50,697 nucleotides of DNA from Thermodesulfobacteriota bacterium (lineage in GTDB: Bacteria; Desulfobacterota_D; UBA1144; Nemesobacterales; CSP1-2): NCBI GenBank assembly GCA_035559815.1, contig DATMAT010000078.1, positions 1 through 50,697 of the forward strand, given 5' to 3'. The position numbers were made by a program, and so were the translations under genes. Under the pieces are notes generated by a model. It worked only from the letters and a program-made list of their open reading frames with translations. It did no database searches and was not told the DNA's origin. This document shows, one piece after another, positions 1-9,743 of the stretch (positions are counted from its first letter, which is position 1; the number at the start of each line of letters is the position of its first letter).

Positions 1-1181
1 CCTGCCTCGGCGGCTGCCAGGAATATGTAGAGCTTTGCCCAGAATCCTACCACAAATGGAATGCCCCCCAGGGAAAGAAGGAATAAGAGCATAGCCAGGG
101 ACAAGAAAGGTGCACGACTGTGAAGACTTCTGTAGGAGTCGAGCTCATCGCTCCCGGTAGCCCGGTGCACCGCCTCGGCCACCAGGAATGCACCCATGTT
201 GGAAAAAAGATATGCCACGAAATAAAAGACGCTCATCTCCAGGCCGAACTTCGAGCCGCTGGCCAGTCCGAGAAGCATGTAACCGATATGGGCAATTCCG
301 GAGTAGGCAAGGAGCCTTTTAATATTGCGCTGGGGCAGGGCCAGAAGGTTTCCTACTATCATGGTTAGAGCGGCGAGCCAAATTGCGTATAGTGTCCAGG
401 CAGGAGCCAGAGGCTCTAGCGCCTCGAAGAAGAATCGGAAAAGTATTCCAAACCCGGCTATCTTCGGCGCTACTGAAAGAAAGGCTACGAAAGGGGTGGG
501 AGCGCCCTCATAGGTATCCGGAACCCAGAATTGAAAGGGAAAAGCGGCAATCTTAAACCCGAACCCGGTAAGGAGCAGGATAAGCGCCAATGTACCCAGT
601 GGGTCGTTTAATCCATTCAAAACATGTTCAGGGGACCAGCTCGTCGTCCCGGTTGCGGCGAAGAAAATCCCTATCCCTAAGAGCAGCAATGCAGATGAAA
701 CGGTCCCGAAGAGAAAGATTTTCATGGCCCCTTCCACGCTTCTTGAATTTTTTTTGTCGTACCCGGAGAGCACGTAAAGAGGAACGCTCATAAGCTCAAA
801 CCCGACAAATAGGAGGAGAAGCTCTCTTGACGAAACGGTTATCATCATGCCCAGGAGAGAAAAGAGAAGTAGAAGGTAATATTCCCCCTCTCTTCCCGCA
901 AGCAGTTTCTCTGTATGGCTTAACGAACCCAACACGGCAAGGCCGGTGGCTATTATGAAAAGCTGTTTTAGAGTAACCGCAAACGAATCACTGATAAATG
1001 TCCCGGAGAAAGCGGTTCCGTAAATTGAATCACTGCCACTTATTCCCAGAATAAATATCAATAGAAGAAGGGTTAAGACTCCGAGAACCCGTTTTCTGTC
1101 CTGATTCAGAAAAAGGTCTAAGAGGAAAATTCCCAGTATTCCTATGGTGAGCGCTATTTCCAGAGAAAGCGGTTTAAACAT
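1..1181 (-). CDS. nuoN: NADH-quinone oxidoreductase subunit N, 3' part beyond window
   Basis: Antiporter-like membrane subunit of complex I that helps couple quinone reduction to proton or sodium translocation. The gene starts with ATG at 1179-1181 and runs off the left edge with about 393 codons open and no stop. The translation is strongly hydrophobic and contains the NuoN signature FPFQFWVPDTYEGAPTP, followed by a lysine-bearing helix (SVAPKIAG) and the RLLAYSGIAHIGYMLLG segment typical of the antiporter-like family. It lies 21 bases after the nuoM stop and is the last visible gene of the nuo operon. NuoN is usually near 480 residues, so roughly the last fifth is missing here because of the window edge, not because of truncation. 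Confidence 0.95.
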   Translation of the reverse strand, partial: MFKPLSLEIALTIGILGIFLLDLFLNQDRKRVLGVLTLLLLIFILGISGSDSIYGTAFSGTFISDSFAVTLKQLFIIATGLAVLGSLSHTEKLLAGREGEYYLLLLFSLLGMMITVSSRELLLLFVGFELMSVPLYVLSGYDKKNSRSVEGAMKIFLFGTVSSALLLLGIGIFFAATGTTSWSPEHVLNGLNDPLGTLALILLLTGFGFKIAAFPFQFWVPDTYEGAPTPFVAFLSVAPKIAGFGILFRFFFEALEPLAPAWTLYAIWLAALTMIVGNLLALPQRNIKRLLAYSGIAHIGYMLLGLASGSKFGLEMSVFYFVAYLFSNMGAFLVAEAVHRATGSDELDSYRSLHSRAPFLSLAMLLFLLSLGGIPFVVGFWAKLYIFLAAAEA

Positions 1182-1202
1182 GTCCGTTTTACAGTTGCTC
1201 TC

Positions 1203-2750
1203 TTACTTCAGTATCTCCTTCAAGAAATCCATAACCGAAATATCGACCAGGTCTAGAAGCAATTTCGGATAGAGTCCGGTCACGATTAAAACCGCAGATA
1301 AAAAAAGGGGAGCGACCCACTCCACACCGATTGCATCCCTCAAGTCCTTCGAATCTACTTTGCGAGAAGAAATATTTTCCGGACCGAAAAAAATCCATTT
1401 AAGAACCCGGAGAACATACACCGCTGTGACAAAGGCTCCGAAAACTGCCGGGATGAGCCACCAGGAATAAGACGATTTCCAGGCCCCGAGAAAGACCAGC
1501 AGCTCGGCCACAAAGCCGCTTAAACCGGGAAGCCCGAGTGATGTAAGCCCGCCTATGGCAAAGCATGTGGCGATCCCGGGCATACGCCTGGCGAATCCAC
1601 CCATCTCCAGTATTTCCCGGCTGTGAGCCTTCTCGTATATAAGCCCTACCAGGGCGAAGAGAAGACCGGTCATGATACCGTGGGAGAACATCTGAAAGAC
1701 CGCGCCGTTCATGCCCATCTCATTTAACGTGGCCGCTCCAAGCATCACTATCCCCATGTGAGAGACCGATGAATAGGCAACCACGTACTTCAAATCCCTC
1801 TGCCACATCGCCCCAAAGGCCCCATATACGATATTTATCACGGCAATCGTTCCGATTAGCGGAGCGAACGTTTGTGCCGCTTCCGGAAGAAGTCCCATAC
1901 CCATCCGTATTATCCCGTAGGCGCCTAGCTTCATCAGAACCCCGGCGTGCATCATGGAGGTAGCGGTAGGCGCCGCCGCATGGCCGTCCGGAGACCAGGT
2001 ATGTATGGGCCATATACCGGCAAGGCTTCCGAACCCGACGTACAATAGTAGAAAAAGCCAATTCTGGAGCGATGGGTCGAGACTAACCCCTGCCAGAGCT
2101 ATGTAATTGAATGTTTTAAGTCCGGAAAAGCTGTATAGCCCGAGGAATGCAACCAGGATAAACGCCGAGCCGAAAAGGAGATATAGGGTCAGCTTCATGG
2201 CTCCATATTCCTTGCTCCCCAGGCCCATTTCCTTGATGGCGATGGCAAATGGACCCTTCGGCACTACGCTGGTGGAAGAGCCCCATATACCGATAAGGAG
2301 GTACATGGGAAGAACGGCAAGCTCGTAGAATAGAAAGAAGAGAAAGAGGTCAAGACAGGCAAAAACACCGAAAACCCCGGTAACCAGGAGGAGAAGGAGA
2401 ATGTAGTATTCCTTACCCCTGAAAGGTGTCGTCCAGGAAGCAAACACACCGGCAATCAAGATGAAGGCAGTGAGAAGAATCAGTATGATACTCATCCCGT
2501 CTGCTCCAAAGTAATAAGAAATCCCCAGAGTCGGCACGATCGGAAAGAATTCAACAAACTGAAAACCCGCGGAGACGCGGTCGTAATATAGAACTAGGTA
2601 TAAGCTTCCCAGAAAGGATACGAGTGAGAAAAATAGGGCGGTAAGCCTGACTCCGAGATTAAACTCTTTAGGCAGCAAAAGGAGAATAACAGCCCCAATA
2701 AACGGAGAAAGAATAATCAGGGAGAGAATTGGAAAGGTCTCACCTATCAC
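1203..2750 (-). CDS. nuoM: NADH-quinone oxidoreductase subunit M
   Basis: Antiporter-like proton-translocating subunit of complex I, 515 residues, close to the family length. Multiple transmembrane helices are obvious. Family motifs include FYELAVLPMYLLIG (with the conserved Glu of the helix 5 region), LPIHTWSPDGHAAAPT-type text (here GIWPIHTWSPDGH) and DLKYVVAYSSVSHMG. The start is GTG and overlaps the end of nuoL by 11 bases, indicating translational coupling. It sits between nuoL and nuoN in the standard order. Confidence 0.96.
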   Translation of the reverse strand: MIGETFPILSLIILSPFIGAVILLLLPKEFNLGVRLTALFFSLVSFLGSLYLVLYYDRVSAGFQFVEFFPIVPTLGISYYFGADGMSIILILLTAFILIAGVFASWTTPFRGKEYYILLLLLVTGVFGVFACLDLFLFFLFYELAVLPMYLLIGIWGSSTSVVPKGPFAIAIKEMGLGSKEYGAMKLTLYLLFGSAFILVAFLGLYSFSGLKTFNYIALAGVSLDPSLQNWLFLLLYVGFGSLAGIWPIHTWSPDGHAAAPTATSMMHAGVLMKLGAYGIIRMGMGLLPEAAQTFAPLIGTIAVINIVYGAFGAMWQRDLKYVVAYSSVSHMGIVMLGAATLNEMGMNGAVFQMFSHGIMTGLLFALVGLIYEKAHSREILEMGGFARRMPGIATCFAIGGLTSLGLPGLSGFVAELLVFLGAWKSSYSWWLIPAVFGAFVTAVYVLRVLKWIFFGPENISSRKVDSKDLRDAIGVEWVAPLFLSAVLIVTGLYPKLLLDLVDISVMDFLKEILK

Positions 2751-4671
2751 GTCTGATATTATCCTCCTTGGAGCCCGTCAAGAGATCATACTTCACGGCG
2801 TTTTCTATTTTCTTGGTTGCGCTCCCACCGGTCGGAGATACTCCAAACGCAAGCCAAATGAGAAGAATAAGCGCAGCGATTATACCGTAGAGATAATCCT
2901 GAATACGGCCGGTTTGAATCTCCCTTAACCCGCGGGAGGACTGTCTTATAGACCAGGAGACGGCGTTTACTAGGCCGTCTACGATGTATCTATCAAACCA
3001 GCCGCAGAGAACGGAAAGGCCGTCCAAGACCCTCCGGTATAGCCATTCGTATATATCATCCAGCCAGAGCTTTTTCTCGAGCGCCAATGTGATAGGAGAA
3101 AAGGTTTCGGCTACCCGTGAGGGGTTGAAGAACTTTTTCTGATAAAAGAGCCAGGCCATTCCTATCCCCAGGACGGAGATAGCTAGGGGCAAATATGCTA
3201 ATAAAGAGTGAAAGGATTCCGAGCCATGTTCCAGGAATTCAAAAAAGGTTTCTTTCGGAAATCCGCCCGCCAGGGCGAGCAGCCCTAGAACCCACATGGG
3301 GAGGGTCATGACCCATGGAGATTCATGCGCGTGCCCCTTCGGCTCTTTGTCTCCCACGAACACGACGAAGAAGGCACGGAACATATAAAAAGCGGTGAGA
3401 AATGCGGTGAGAAGAAGTATTAAGAAGTGAACGGTAAATCCTTTGCCATGCATCCAGACGAGAATCTCGTCTTTTGAAAAATAACCGGAAAAGGGAAAAA
3501 TCCCGGAGAGGGCCAGGGCCCCTATGAGAAAGAGCATGGTGGTCTGGGGCATCCTCTTTGCCAGTCTTCCCATCTCCCAGATGCTGTTCGTATGAAGGGT
3601 ATGGATTATGCTTCCTGCAGCCAGAAAGAGAAGGGCCTTAAAAAAGGCATGTGTAAAAAGGTGAAATAGGCTCAAGGCCTTTCCACCGGCGCCGGCGACG
3701 GCCATCATGTAGCCGATCTGAGAAACCGTAGAGTAGGCTAAAATACGCTTGATATCCCATTGAATAAGGGCCAGAGCCGCTCCTATCAGAGCGGTAATAG
3801 AACCTATCCACAGTATGAAAGAAAGCATCTCCGGGGATAACTGAAAAAGAGGAAAAAGGCGAATCACCAAATAGACGCCGGCTACCACCATCGTGGCTGC
3901 ATGAATCAGGGCAGAAACCGGGGTCGGCCCCTCCATCGCGTCGGGAAGCCATACGTGAAGCGGGAACTGGGCGCTCTTTCCCATGGCCCCGAAGAATATG
4001 AGGAGCAAACATAGGAATAGATATGCGCTGGAGAGTTCCTGCGCTCTCACAAACAGCTCGGAGAGAAGAAAAGTACCCGTAGCACCCCATAGGATCACCA
4101 TTCCTATGGCAAACCCAACGTCCCCAAACCGGGTTATCCAGAAGGCCTTAACTGCGGCGCGTGCCGCCTCCGGCCTCTGATACCAGAACCCGATGAGCAG
4201 ATATGAGCAAAGACCGACCAGTTCCCAAAATATGTATATCTGAAGGAGATTGGAGGAAGCCACGAAGCCGAGCATGGAGAAGGCAAAGAGGGAATGGAAC
4301 GTATAATAACGCCCGAAGCCTGAAGGCGTCTCTTCATTCATGTAGCCCAGGGAGTAAACCTGAACGATTAAGGCCACTAGAGCCACCACAAAAAGCATCA
4401 CCACCGCCAACGGGTCGAGAGAGAAACCAAAATGGATTGGGGAGAATGTCTTTAAAGGAATCCATTCGAATAGCAGGGGCTCAAAATTGTGAACCCCTAC
4501 ACCCAGGGTTCTAACCAGAAGGAAAATCGAGGCTAGGGTCGAAACCAGCATCGAAAAAATGCTCACACCGGCTGCCCCTTTTTTACTCTTCCTTAAGGGC
4601 GGGATCAATCCGTTCAGGGCAAAGGAGACAAAGGGCGGAATGAGTATTAAGAGAAGAAGAATCGAGGTCAT
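2740..4671 (-). CDS. nuoL: NADH-quinone oxidoreductase subunit L
   Basis: Largest antiporter-like subunit of complex I, 643 residues, with the long C-terminal part that in the family forms the lateral helix along the membrane arm. Recognisable motifs are FWELVGLCSYLLIGFWY, FPLHVWLPDAMEGPTPVSALIHAATMV and DIKRILAYSTVSQIGYMM. ATG start with a modest GGGA ribosome-binding site. Unlike the other junctions in this operon, 227 bases of non-coding DNA carrying a nested inverted repeat separate it from nuoK upstream. A short palindrome also seen in intergenic DNA lies inside its 5' coding region (4475-4500), where it encodes part of a variable loop (HNFEPLLFEW). Confidence 0.96.
   Translation of the reverse strand: MTSILLLLILIPPFVSFALNGLIPPLRKSKKGAAGVSIFSMLVSTLASIFLLVRTLGVGVHNFEPLLFEWIPLKTFSPIHFGFSLDPLAVVMLFVVALVALIVQVYSLGYMNEETPSGFGRYYTFHSLFAFSMLGFVASSNLLQIYIFWELVGLCSYLLIGFWYQRPEAARAAVKAFWITRFGDVGFAIGMVILWGATGTFLLSELFVRAQELSSAYLFLCLLLIFFGAMGKSAQFPLHVWLPDAMEGPTPVSALIHAATMVVAGVYLVIRLFPLFQLSPEMLSFILWIGSITALIGAALALIQWDIKRILAYSTVSQIGYMMAVAGAGGKALSLFHLFTHAFFKALLFLAAGSIIHTLHTNSIWEMGRLAKRMPQTTMLFLIGALALSGIFPFSGYFSKDEILVWMHGKGFTVHFLILLLTAFLTAFYMFRAFFVVFVGDKEPKGHAHESPWVMTLPMWVLGLLALAGGFPKETFFEFLEHGSESFHSLLAYLPLAISVLGIGMAWLFYQKKFFNPSRVAETFSPITLALEKKLWLDDIYEWLYRRVLDGLSVLCGWFDRYIVDGLVNAVSWSIRQSSRGLREIQTGRIQDYLYGIIAALILLIWLAFGVSPTGGSATKKIENAVKYDLLTGSKEDNIRRDR
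4475..4500. repeat. Short palindromic repeat inside nuoL
   Basis: An imperfect palindrome built on AGGGGCTCA...TGAACCCCTAC. It matches the intergenic copy at 10420-10448 at all but about two positions. It is read through in frame as part of nuoL between the first and second predicted membrane segments. Confidence 0.6.
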
Positions 4672-4755
4672 TTAGTTTTTCCCAGTTTCAAGTTGATTAT
4701 TACTGCACCTCGTTGTAGGTTTAACACCAACGCCGCGAACACTACCCTCCCCTTG

Positions 4756-4829
4756 TCATTGCGAGTGATAGCGAAGCAATCTCGCATTTTTCAAAGGATT
4801 GCTTCGGTCGTTTCTCTCCCTCGCAATGA
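4756..4829. repeat. Nested inverted repeat between nuoL and nuoK
   Basis: Two perfect nested 10-bp arm pairs are visible: TCATTGCGAG (4756) with CTCGCAATGA (4820), and CGAAGCAATC (4772) with GATTGCTTCG (4797). The same kind of 'CATTGCGAG/GAAGCAATC' hairpin is a common dispersed intergenic repeat in many bacterial genomes (general knowledge). As RNA it would fold into a long hairpin within the nuo transcript and may protect or attenuate it. The rest of 4672-4898 shows no gene. Confidence 0.75.
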
Positions 4830-4898
4830 CAGCGGAAATCCTGTGGCAAACCGAAGTGAATTCTCAAGCCAAACAACCCAGCCTTACATAAACTCATC

Positions 4899-5198
4899 CT
4901 ATCCCTTCATCAAACTAATCTCGTCTGCCTCGACTGTTTTTCTAACCCTCTCCAAAAGGAGAAACAGAGCGAGCCCTACGGCTACCTCGGCAACGGTAAT
5001 GGCAATGGCAAAAAGAGCAATTATCTGTCCGGTAAGTACTCCATAAGCCCAGGCAATAGAAACCACTGCCAGGTTGGCCGCATTAAACATGAGCTCGATC
5101 CCCATGATTACCGCCACCAGGTGTCGACGGCTCAAGACTCCAAAAAGTCCGATGGAGAAAACCAAAAAAGCTACCCAGAGTACGAAATAAAAGCTCAT
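4899..5198 (-). CDS. nuoK: NADH-quinone oxidoreductase subunit K
   Basis: Small membrane subunit of complex I, 99 residues, with three transmembrane helices. The conserved helix-2 segment GIELMFNAANL carries the membrane glutamate, and the second conserved Glu lies in ITVAEVAVGLALFLLL. Both glutamates belong to the proton pathway of the family. The start overlaps the nuoJ stop by 4 bases. It is followed by the repeat-bearing gap before nuoL. Confidence 0.95.
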   Translation of the reverse strand: MSFYFVLWVAFLVFSIGLFGVLSRRHLVAVIMGIELMFNAANLAVVSIAWAYGVLTGQIIALFAIAITVAEVAVGLALFLLLERVRKTVEADEISLMKG

Positions 5199-5719
5199 GT
5201 CCCCTCCCCGTCTCTTCTCTCCCGACGAGCCAGAACCAGCGCCCCCACTATTGCCGCCAGAAGAAGAAGAGAAAGCACTTCAAAAGGCAGAACCCATTCT
5301 CGAAAAAGATGCTCGGAGAGTGATTCAGAAACGTTAAATTGAGAAGAAGGCTTTGACGCGGCTAAAGACCGTATCTTGGGAGAGGTCCAGGTGAAGTAAA
5401 CCAGAATGAAAAAAAAGAGTGAGGAGGCCATGAGAGCGGGCACTAGGGCACGATGGGTCTCCTCATGCTTCTTTACCTCTACAGTCTCCGTCAGCAAGAT
5501 TACAAAGACTATCAGGGTAATAACCCCGCCGGTGTATAGAAGTATCTGGATGCCGGCAAGAAGCTCCGCTCCAAAAGAGATGTAGTATAGCGCAGTAAGA
5601 AGAAGGGAAAGAGCCAGGAAAATAGCACTTCGAAGTAAGCGCCTGGAGAAAACTACAGCGATCGAAGAGGCTACTATACCCAGGCCCAAGACCGAGAATG
5701 TGATGGTTTCCCCATTCAC
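5195..5719 (-). CDS. nuoJ: NADH-quinone oxidoreductase subunit J
   Basis: Membrane subunit of complex I, 174 residues with five predicted membrane helices. The motif ISFGAELLAGIQILLYTGGVITLIVF matches the conserved transmembrane helix 3 of the family, which contains the pi-bulge region linked to conformational coupling. It overlaps nuoK by 4 bases. A 69-base gap separates it from nuoI upstream. Confidence 0.94.
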   Translation of the reverse strand: MNGETITFSVLGLGIVASSIAVVFSRRLLRSAIFLALSLLLTALYYISFGAELLAGIQILLYTGGVITLIVFVILLTETVEVKKHEETHRALVPALMASSLFFFILVYFTWTSPKIRSLAASKPSSQFNVSESLSEHLFREWVLPFEVLSLLLLAAIVGALVLARRERRDGEGT

Positions 5720-5788
5720 TTGAGGATCCGCCTTGTCATTTTTCCTAAACCGCTAGTCCTTAATCATTGTTCGAGTACTGAAAACGTA

Positions 5789-6283
5789 TTACTTTTTAGG
5801 TTCGTGCAGGTCCTGCAATTTAAGCCCGGTAGCCCATGCGGCCCGGTAGACATTTTCATTCATCATGAGCTTATCCTTGTCTAGAATAAAATCCTCTCTT
5901 CTGGTTACTGGTGTCTCCATTCCCTGAAGCATCACTATAGCATCGGTCGGACAGACCTGGACACACAACTCGCACTGAAGGCACCCTTGGAGGTCTAGGA
6001 CGAAGCTCTTCGCCCAGCCTCTTCCATCGTGTTTTTCCATCTCTACGTCTATGACCCCGGAAGGACAGATCTTCTCGCAGAGCTTGCATCCGATGCAGTT
6101 TTCATCACCGGTCTCCTTATCGGTAGTGAGGGCAAAAGTGCCGCCGCGCCATCTATCCGGTATGGGTCGCTTGACCATCGGATATTGAACCGTCACCGGC
6201 TTACGAAATAGATTCCTTAACGTAAACCAGAACGCCAAAAGCGTGAATTTAGCTAGCCGAATTTTGCTGACCTTGTATGCCAT
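5789..6283 (-). CDS. nuoI: NADH-quinone oxidoreductase subunit I (2x[4Fe-4S])
   Basis: Hydrophilic ferredoxin-like subunit of complex I that carries clusters N6a and N6b and passes electrons to NuoB. The 164-residue product has two complete four-cysteine motifs, C63-C66-C69-C73 (CIGCKLCEKICP) and C101-C104-C107-C111 (CLQCELCVQVCP). In the absence of nuoE, F and G here, this subunit is the natural electron entry point of the complex, as proposed for ferredoxin-linked complex I relatives. It lies between nuoH and nuoJ. Confidence 0.96.
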   Translation of the reverse strand: MAYKVSKIRLAKFTLLAFWFTLRNLFRKPVTVQYPMVKRPIPDRWRGGTFALTTDKETGDENCIGCKLCEKICPSGVIDVEMEKHDGRGWAKSFVLDLQGCLQCELCVQVCPTDAIVMLQGMETPVTRREDFILDKDKLMMNENVYRAAWATGLKLQDLHEPKK

Positions 6284-6296
6284 TACTAACCCCTCT

Positions 6297-7259
6297 TTAC
6301 ATTTTCAAGCTCACCCACAGACCGGCGAGAAGTAGGTTGGCCAGGGTAAGAGGCGTCAGAACCTTCCAGTTAAGCATCATCAACTGGTCGATTCTCACCC
6401 TCAAAAAACTCCACCTGATCCAAAGAACGCAGAGAAACACGACAATCGTTTTGATGGCTACCCAAACACCTCCGGGGAAGAAGGGGCCGAGCGGGCCGCC
6501 AAAGAAAAGAATACTCACCAGTAGTGAGATAGCTAGGAGGTGGACGTATTCCGCCAGATAAAAGTAAGCGAATTTCATCCCGGAATACTCCACGCTGAAC
6601 CCGGCAACTAACTCCGACTCCGCCTCGGATAGGTCGAAAGGAATACGATTTCCCTCGGCTAGAGCGGCCAGGAGAAACGTCAAAAAAGAGACCTGCCCTA
6701 CCAACGGAAAAAGAATAAACCAGTAACCCTCTTGAGCTTGAATAATATTCAGAAAGCTTAAAGAGCCGGCAAGCACTGCCGGGACAAGGAGCGAGAGTAG
6801 AAGCGGAACCTCATAAGCAACTACCTGTGCCGCCGATCTCAGCGCCGATATAAGCGCATACTTATTGTTTGAAGCCCATCCGGCCATGAATATACCGATC
6901 ACGATTAGGGAACCGGTTGCGCTAAAATATAGAAGCCCCAGGTCAATATTGACCAGCACCCAACTGGCGGTAAGAGGGAGAAATGCAAAACCTATAAGGC
7001 TTGCTATTACCACCCACACCGGCGCCAGATTAAACAGGAACCCGTCCGATTTGGACGGGGTAATATCCTCTTTGATGAATAGTTTTAGGGCATCCGCTAT
7101 CGGTTGAAGCCAGCCATGAGGGCGCCCGACCAGGTACGGGCCTACACGGGACTGAAGCCTTCCGGCAAACTTCCTCTCCACCCAAGTGAGATATGTAACT
7201 ACTCCCAGGATTGCTCCAAGCAACATTATTCCATGTGCGACGGTTTCGGCGGATATCAT
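6297..7259 (-). CDS. nuoH: NADH-quinone oxidoreductase subunit H
   Basis: Membrane subunit that forms much of the quinone-binding chamber at the junction of the two arms of complex I, 320 residues. Diagnostic motifs include TWVERKFAGRLQSRVGP near residue 25, EDITPSKSDGFLF, and AEGNRIPFDLSEAESELVAGF with the acidic loop and EYSGMKFAYFYLAEY. It overlaps nuoD by 4 bases. Confidence 0.96.
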   Translation of the reverse strand: MISAETVAHGIMLLGAILGVVTYLTWVERKFAGRLQSRVGPYLVGRPHGWLQPIADALKLFIKEDITPSKSDGFLFNLAPVWVVIASLIGFAFLPLTASWVLVNIDLGLLYFSATGSLIVIGIFMAGWASNNKYALISALRSAAQVVAYEVPLLLSLLVPAVLAGSLSFLNIIQAQEGYWFILFPLVGQVSFLTFLLAALAEGNRIPFDLSEAESELVAGFSVEYSGMKFAYFYLAEYVHLLAISLLVSILFFGGPLGPFFPGGVWVAIKTIVVFLCVLWIRWSFLRVRIDQLMMLNWKVLTPLTLANLLLAGLWVSLKM

Positions 7260-8398
7260 CTGTCCACGTCTCCAAACACCGGGTCTAAAGAGCCCAGTAT
7301 GGCTACTGCATCGGCCACCAAGTGTCCGGGCAGGATATAGGGAATAAGGGCGATGTTCGAGAATGAAGGGGACCTTACCTTCACCCGGTAGGGCTTGGAA
7401 CTCCCATCTGAGACGATGAAGATTCCAAGCTCTCCGCGCGGAGATTCCACTTGAGCATAGGCCTCTCCCTTAGGCGGCTTGAGCAATAAAGGGCTCTTTA
7501 CCGGTTTTCGAGAATGGATCGGCCCCTCCGGAAGCCCTCCTATCGCCTGATCGATGATGGAGAGGGATTGGAACATCTCCTCTAACCTGACCTGGTAGCG
7601 GTCATAGGCATCTCCGTCCTTTCCCACCGGGATCTGAAAGTCAAAATCGGAATAATCTGAGTAGGGTTTGTTCTTCCTTATGTCATAGGCCACCCCGGAG
7701 CCACGGAGGACGGGGCCGGAGGCCCCTACTTCCTTCGCAAGCTCTAGTGGTACTACACCAACACCCTTGGTGCGCTCTAAAAAAACGGGATTATTTTCGA
7801 GCATATCTTTATACTCGCCTATTCTTTCCTTAAGGTAACTCACTGTTTGAGAAACATCGCGATCAAACCCTGAATAGACATCGTATCTCACGCCGCCAAC
7901 CTGGTTCATATTGGTGTGAAAGCGCGTCCCGGTGAGGGATTCCATCAGGTCAAGAACCTTCTCCCTCTCCCGAAAGCAGTAGAGAAAGAGGGTGGACCCT
8001 CCTCCCAGAGCGCCACCTAGGTCGAGTCCAAAGGTGCCGAGCCAAACCAGATGAGAAGCAACCCTTTGGAGCTCTGCTACCATCACCCGTAGGTAGCTCG
8101 CCCGCTTCGGTACCTCGATACCGGCCAGCTTTTCCACGGCAAGGACAAATGCCAGGGAATTGGCGGTTGGAGAGAGATAATCATCGCGCTCATAAACCGG
8201 GGGCAACATATCATAGTCCAACGTCTCCGAAAGCTTCTCCACGCCGCGGTGAAGATATCCGATATGGGGAACGACTTTTACCACCGTCTCTCCTCTGAGA
8301 TGAAGCTCCATCCTAAAAACACCATGCGTCGAAGGGTGCTGCGGGCCCATATTCACGGCCAGCTCCCCAAACTCGCGCTCTATTACCCTTTCTTCCAT
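7256..8398 (-). CDS. nuoD: NADH-quinone oxidoreductase subunit D
   Basis: The 49-kDa-type hydrophilic subunit of complex I that lines the quinone site together with NuoB. The 380-residue product has the N-terminal motif [16 protein letters not shown], the [14 protein letters not shown] segment, and the C-terminal [20 protein letters not shown] region. It is separate from NuoC, unlike the NuoCD fusion of E. coli, but its start lies inside the end of the fused nuoBC gene with a 16-base overlap. Confidence 0.96.
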   Translation of the reverse strand: MEERVIEREFGELAVNMGPQHPSTHGVFRMELHLRGETVVKVVPHIGYLHRGVEKLSETLDYDMLPPVYERDDYLSPTANSLAFVLAVEKLAGIEVPKRASYLRVMVAELQRVASHLVWLGTFGLDLGGALGGGSTLFLYCFREREKVLDLMESLTGTRFHTNMNQVGGVRYDVYSGFDRDVSQTVSYLKERIGEYKDMLENNPVFLERTKGVGVVPLELAKEVGASGPVLRGSGVAYDIRKNKPYSDYSDFDFQIPVGKDGDAYDRYQVRLEEMFQSLSIIDQAIGGLPEGPIHSRKPVKSPLLLKPPKGEAYAQVESPRGELGIFIVSDGSSKPYRVKVRSPSFSNIALIPYILPGHLVADAVAILGSLDPVFGDVDR

Positions 8399-9393
8399 GC
8401 CTCATACTCCTCTCTGGACGGACGGTAAGGTAGTTTTGGCGTGTCCATAAGGTAGCTTTTTTTCAAAGGGTTGCCCTCCCAATCATCGGGAAGAAGGATA
8501 CGGCGGAGGTCCGGATGTCCGGTAAATTCAACCCCAAAAAGGTCATATACTTCACGCTCATGCCACTCCGCGCCCCTATATATATGTGTGATAGATGGGA
8601 CAATAGAATTGGATGGGTCAACACTCACCTTCCAGTTTTGCTCATCGTTATTCTCTAGTGAGCGAACGCTATACACCACATCAATCCTGTCCATATAATC
8701 AACGGCGGTGATGTATGCTAAAAAATCAAAACCTCTATTCTTCAGGTCGCTGGCATAAGCCTCCACCTCGCCGGGTAAGATATATGTTCCGGTCCTGGGC
8801 ATATCTACCATTTTTAAGGTTTTCGATTTAGACGATTCTGGCTGCAAGCCGTTTGAAGCTATATTCAAATGCGGTCTTGTCTTTCCCTCGGCGATAATGC
8901 CTTGAAGCTTGATCAGGCCTTCCATGAAGGCTTCCGGAGTGGGAGGGCAGCCGGAAACGTAAACGTCCACCGGGATGACCCAGTCAACACCGGGGACGAC
9001 GCTATAGATGTGGCGATAATGGTCCCCGGATATGGCACAGCTCCCAGCAGCTATTACCCACTTGGGGAAGGGCATCTGGTCATAAAGTTTTTTTATGCGC
9101 TCGGCCATCTTAACCGTAACGGTCCCGGCTATTATCATCAAATCCGATTGTCTCGGAGAAGCCCGGGTGATTGCTCCAAAACGGTCCAGGTCAAACCGGG
9201 AGGCAAAGGTGGCCATCATCTCGATAGCACAGCAGGCCAGACCAAAGCTCAAGGGCCATAGACTCGATTTCTCCGCCCATGAAAAGATTTTTTTTGTCGA
9301 GGTAAGAAGAATGTTTAAGCCGGGCAGGCTAATTAAATCGCCCAGTGCTTCCAGCCCTGACCGGGGTCTCTGTCCGTCTACTGGCGTTCCCAT
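8383..9393 (-). CDS. Fused NADH-quinone oxidoreductase subunits B and C
   Basis: A single 336-residue open frame joins two complex I subunits. Residues ~25-170 are NuoB: the N2 cluster ligands are C54-C55 ([10 protein letters not shown]), C119 (AGSCAISG) and C149 ([11 protein letters not shown]). Residues ~195-336 are NuoC, with the signature [15 protein letters not shown] (residues 276-290) and [16 protein letters not shown] linker of roughly 25 polar residues lies between. There is no stop or frame change at the join. NuoCD and NuoBCD fusions are known; a stand-alone NuoBC next to a separate nuoD is less usual. The gene overlaps nuoA upstream by 16 bases. Confidence 0.93.
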   Translation of the reverse strand: MGTPVDGQRPRSGLEALGDLISLPGLNILLTSTKKIFSWAEKSSLWPLSFGLACCAIEMMATFASRFDLDRFGAITRASPRQSDLMIIAGTVTVKMAERIKKLYDQMPFPKWVIAAGSCAISGDHYRHIYSVVPGVDWVIPVDVYVSGCPPTPEAFMEGLIKLQGIIAEGKTRPHLNIASNGLQPESSKSKTLKMVDMPRTGTYILPGEVEAYASDLKNRGFDFLAYITAVDYMDRIDVVYSVRSLENNDEQNWKVSVDPSNSIVPSITHIYRGAEWHEREVYDLFGVEFTGHPDLRRILLPDDWEGNPLKKSYLMDTPKLPYRPSREEYEAWKKG

Positions 9394-9743
9394 TTTAAAT
9401 CTCCCTTCTTAAAAGCGTAGAGCCATCCCAGAAAAAGGATGGACAGAAAAATAAGCATCTCTATAAAGGCAAGGAGCCCCAATTTTGACAGTGAAAGCAC
9501 CCAGGGAAAAAGGAAGGCTACCTCCACATCGAATAAGACAAATACAAGGGCAATCAAGTAGAAGGAAATGGAAAAGCGCGTCCAGGCGTCGCCTACCGGG
9601 TCTTCTCCACACTCGTAAGGCTGGACCTTGACCGGGTCTATGTTTGGGTCTCGAAACCTGATTAACTTGGCCAGTAAAAGTGTGCCTACCGCAAATGAAA
9701 GTACTATACAGAAAAAGAGGAGTAAATTTAAATATGAAATCAC
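9378..9743 (-). CDS. nuoA: NADH-quinone oxidoreductase subunit A
   Basis: Small three-helix membrane subunit of complex I, 121 residues. The conserved loop [21 protein letters not shown] contains the family cysteine, and helix 2 has [11 protein letters not shown] with the conserved acidic residues. First gene of the operon. The start is GTG at 9741-9743, chosen because an AGGAGG ribosome-binding site lies just upstream (about 9750-9756) and the predicted N-terminus fits the family. Confidence 0.95.
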   Translation of the reverse strand: MISYLNLLLFFCIVLSFAVGTLLLAKLIRFRDPNIDPVKVQPYECGEDPVGDAWTRFSISFYLIALVFVLFDVEVAFLFPWVLSLSKLGLLAFIEMLIFLSILFLGWLYAFKKGDLKWERQ

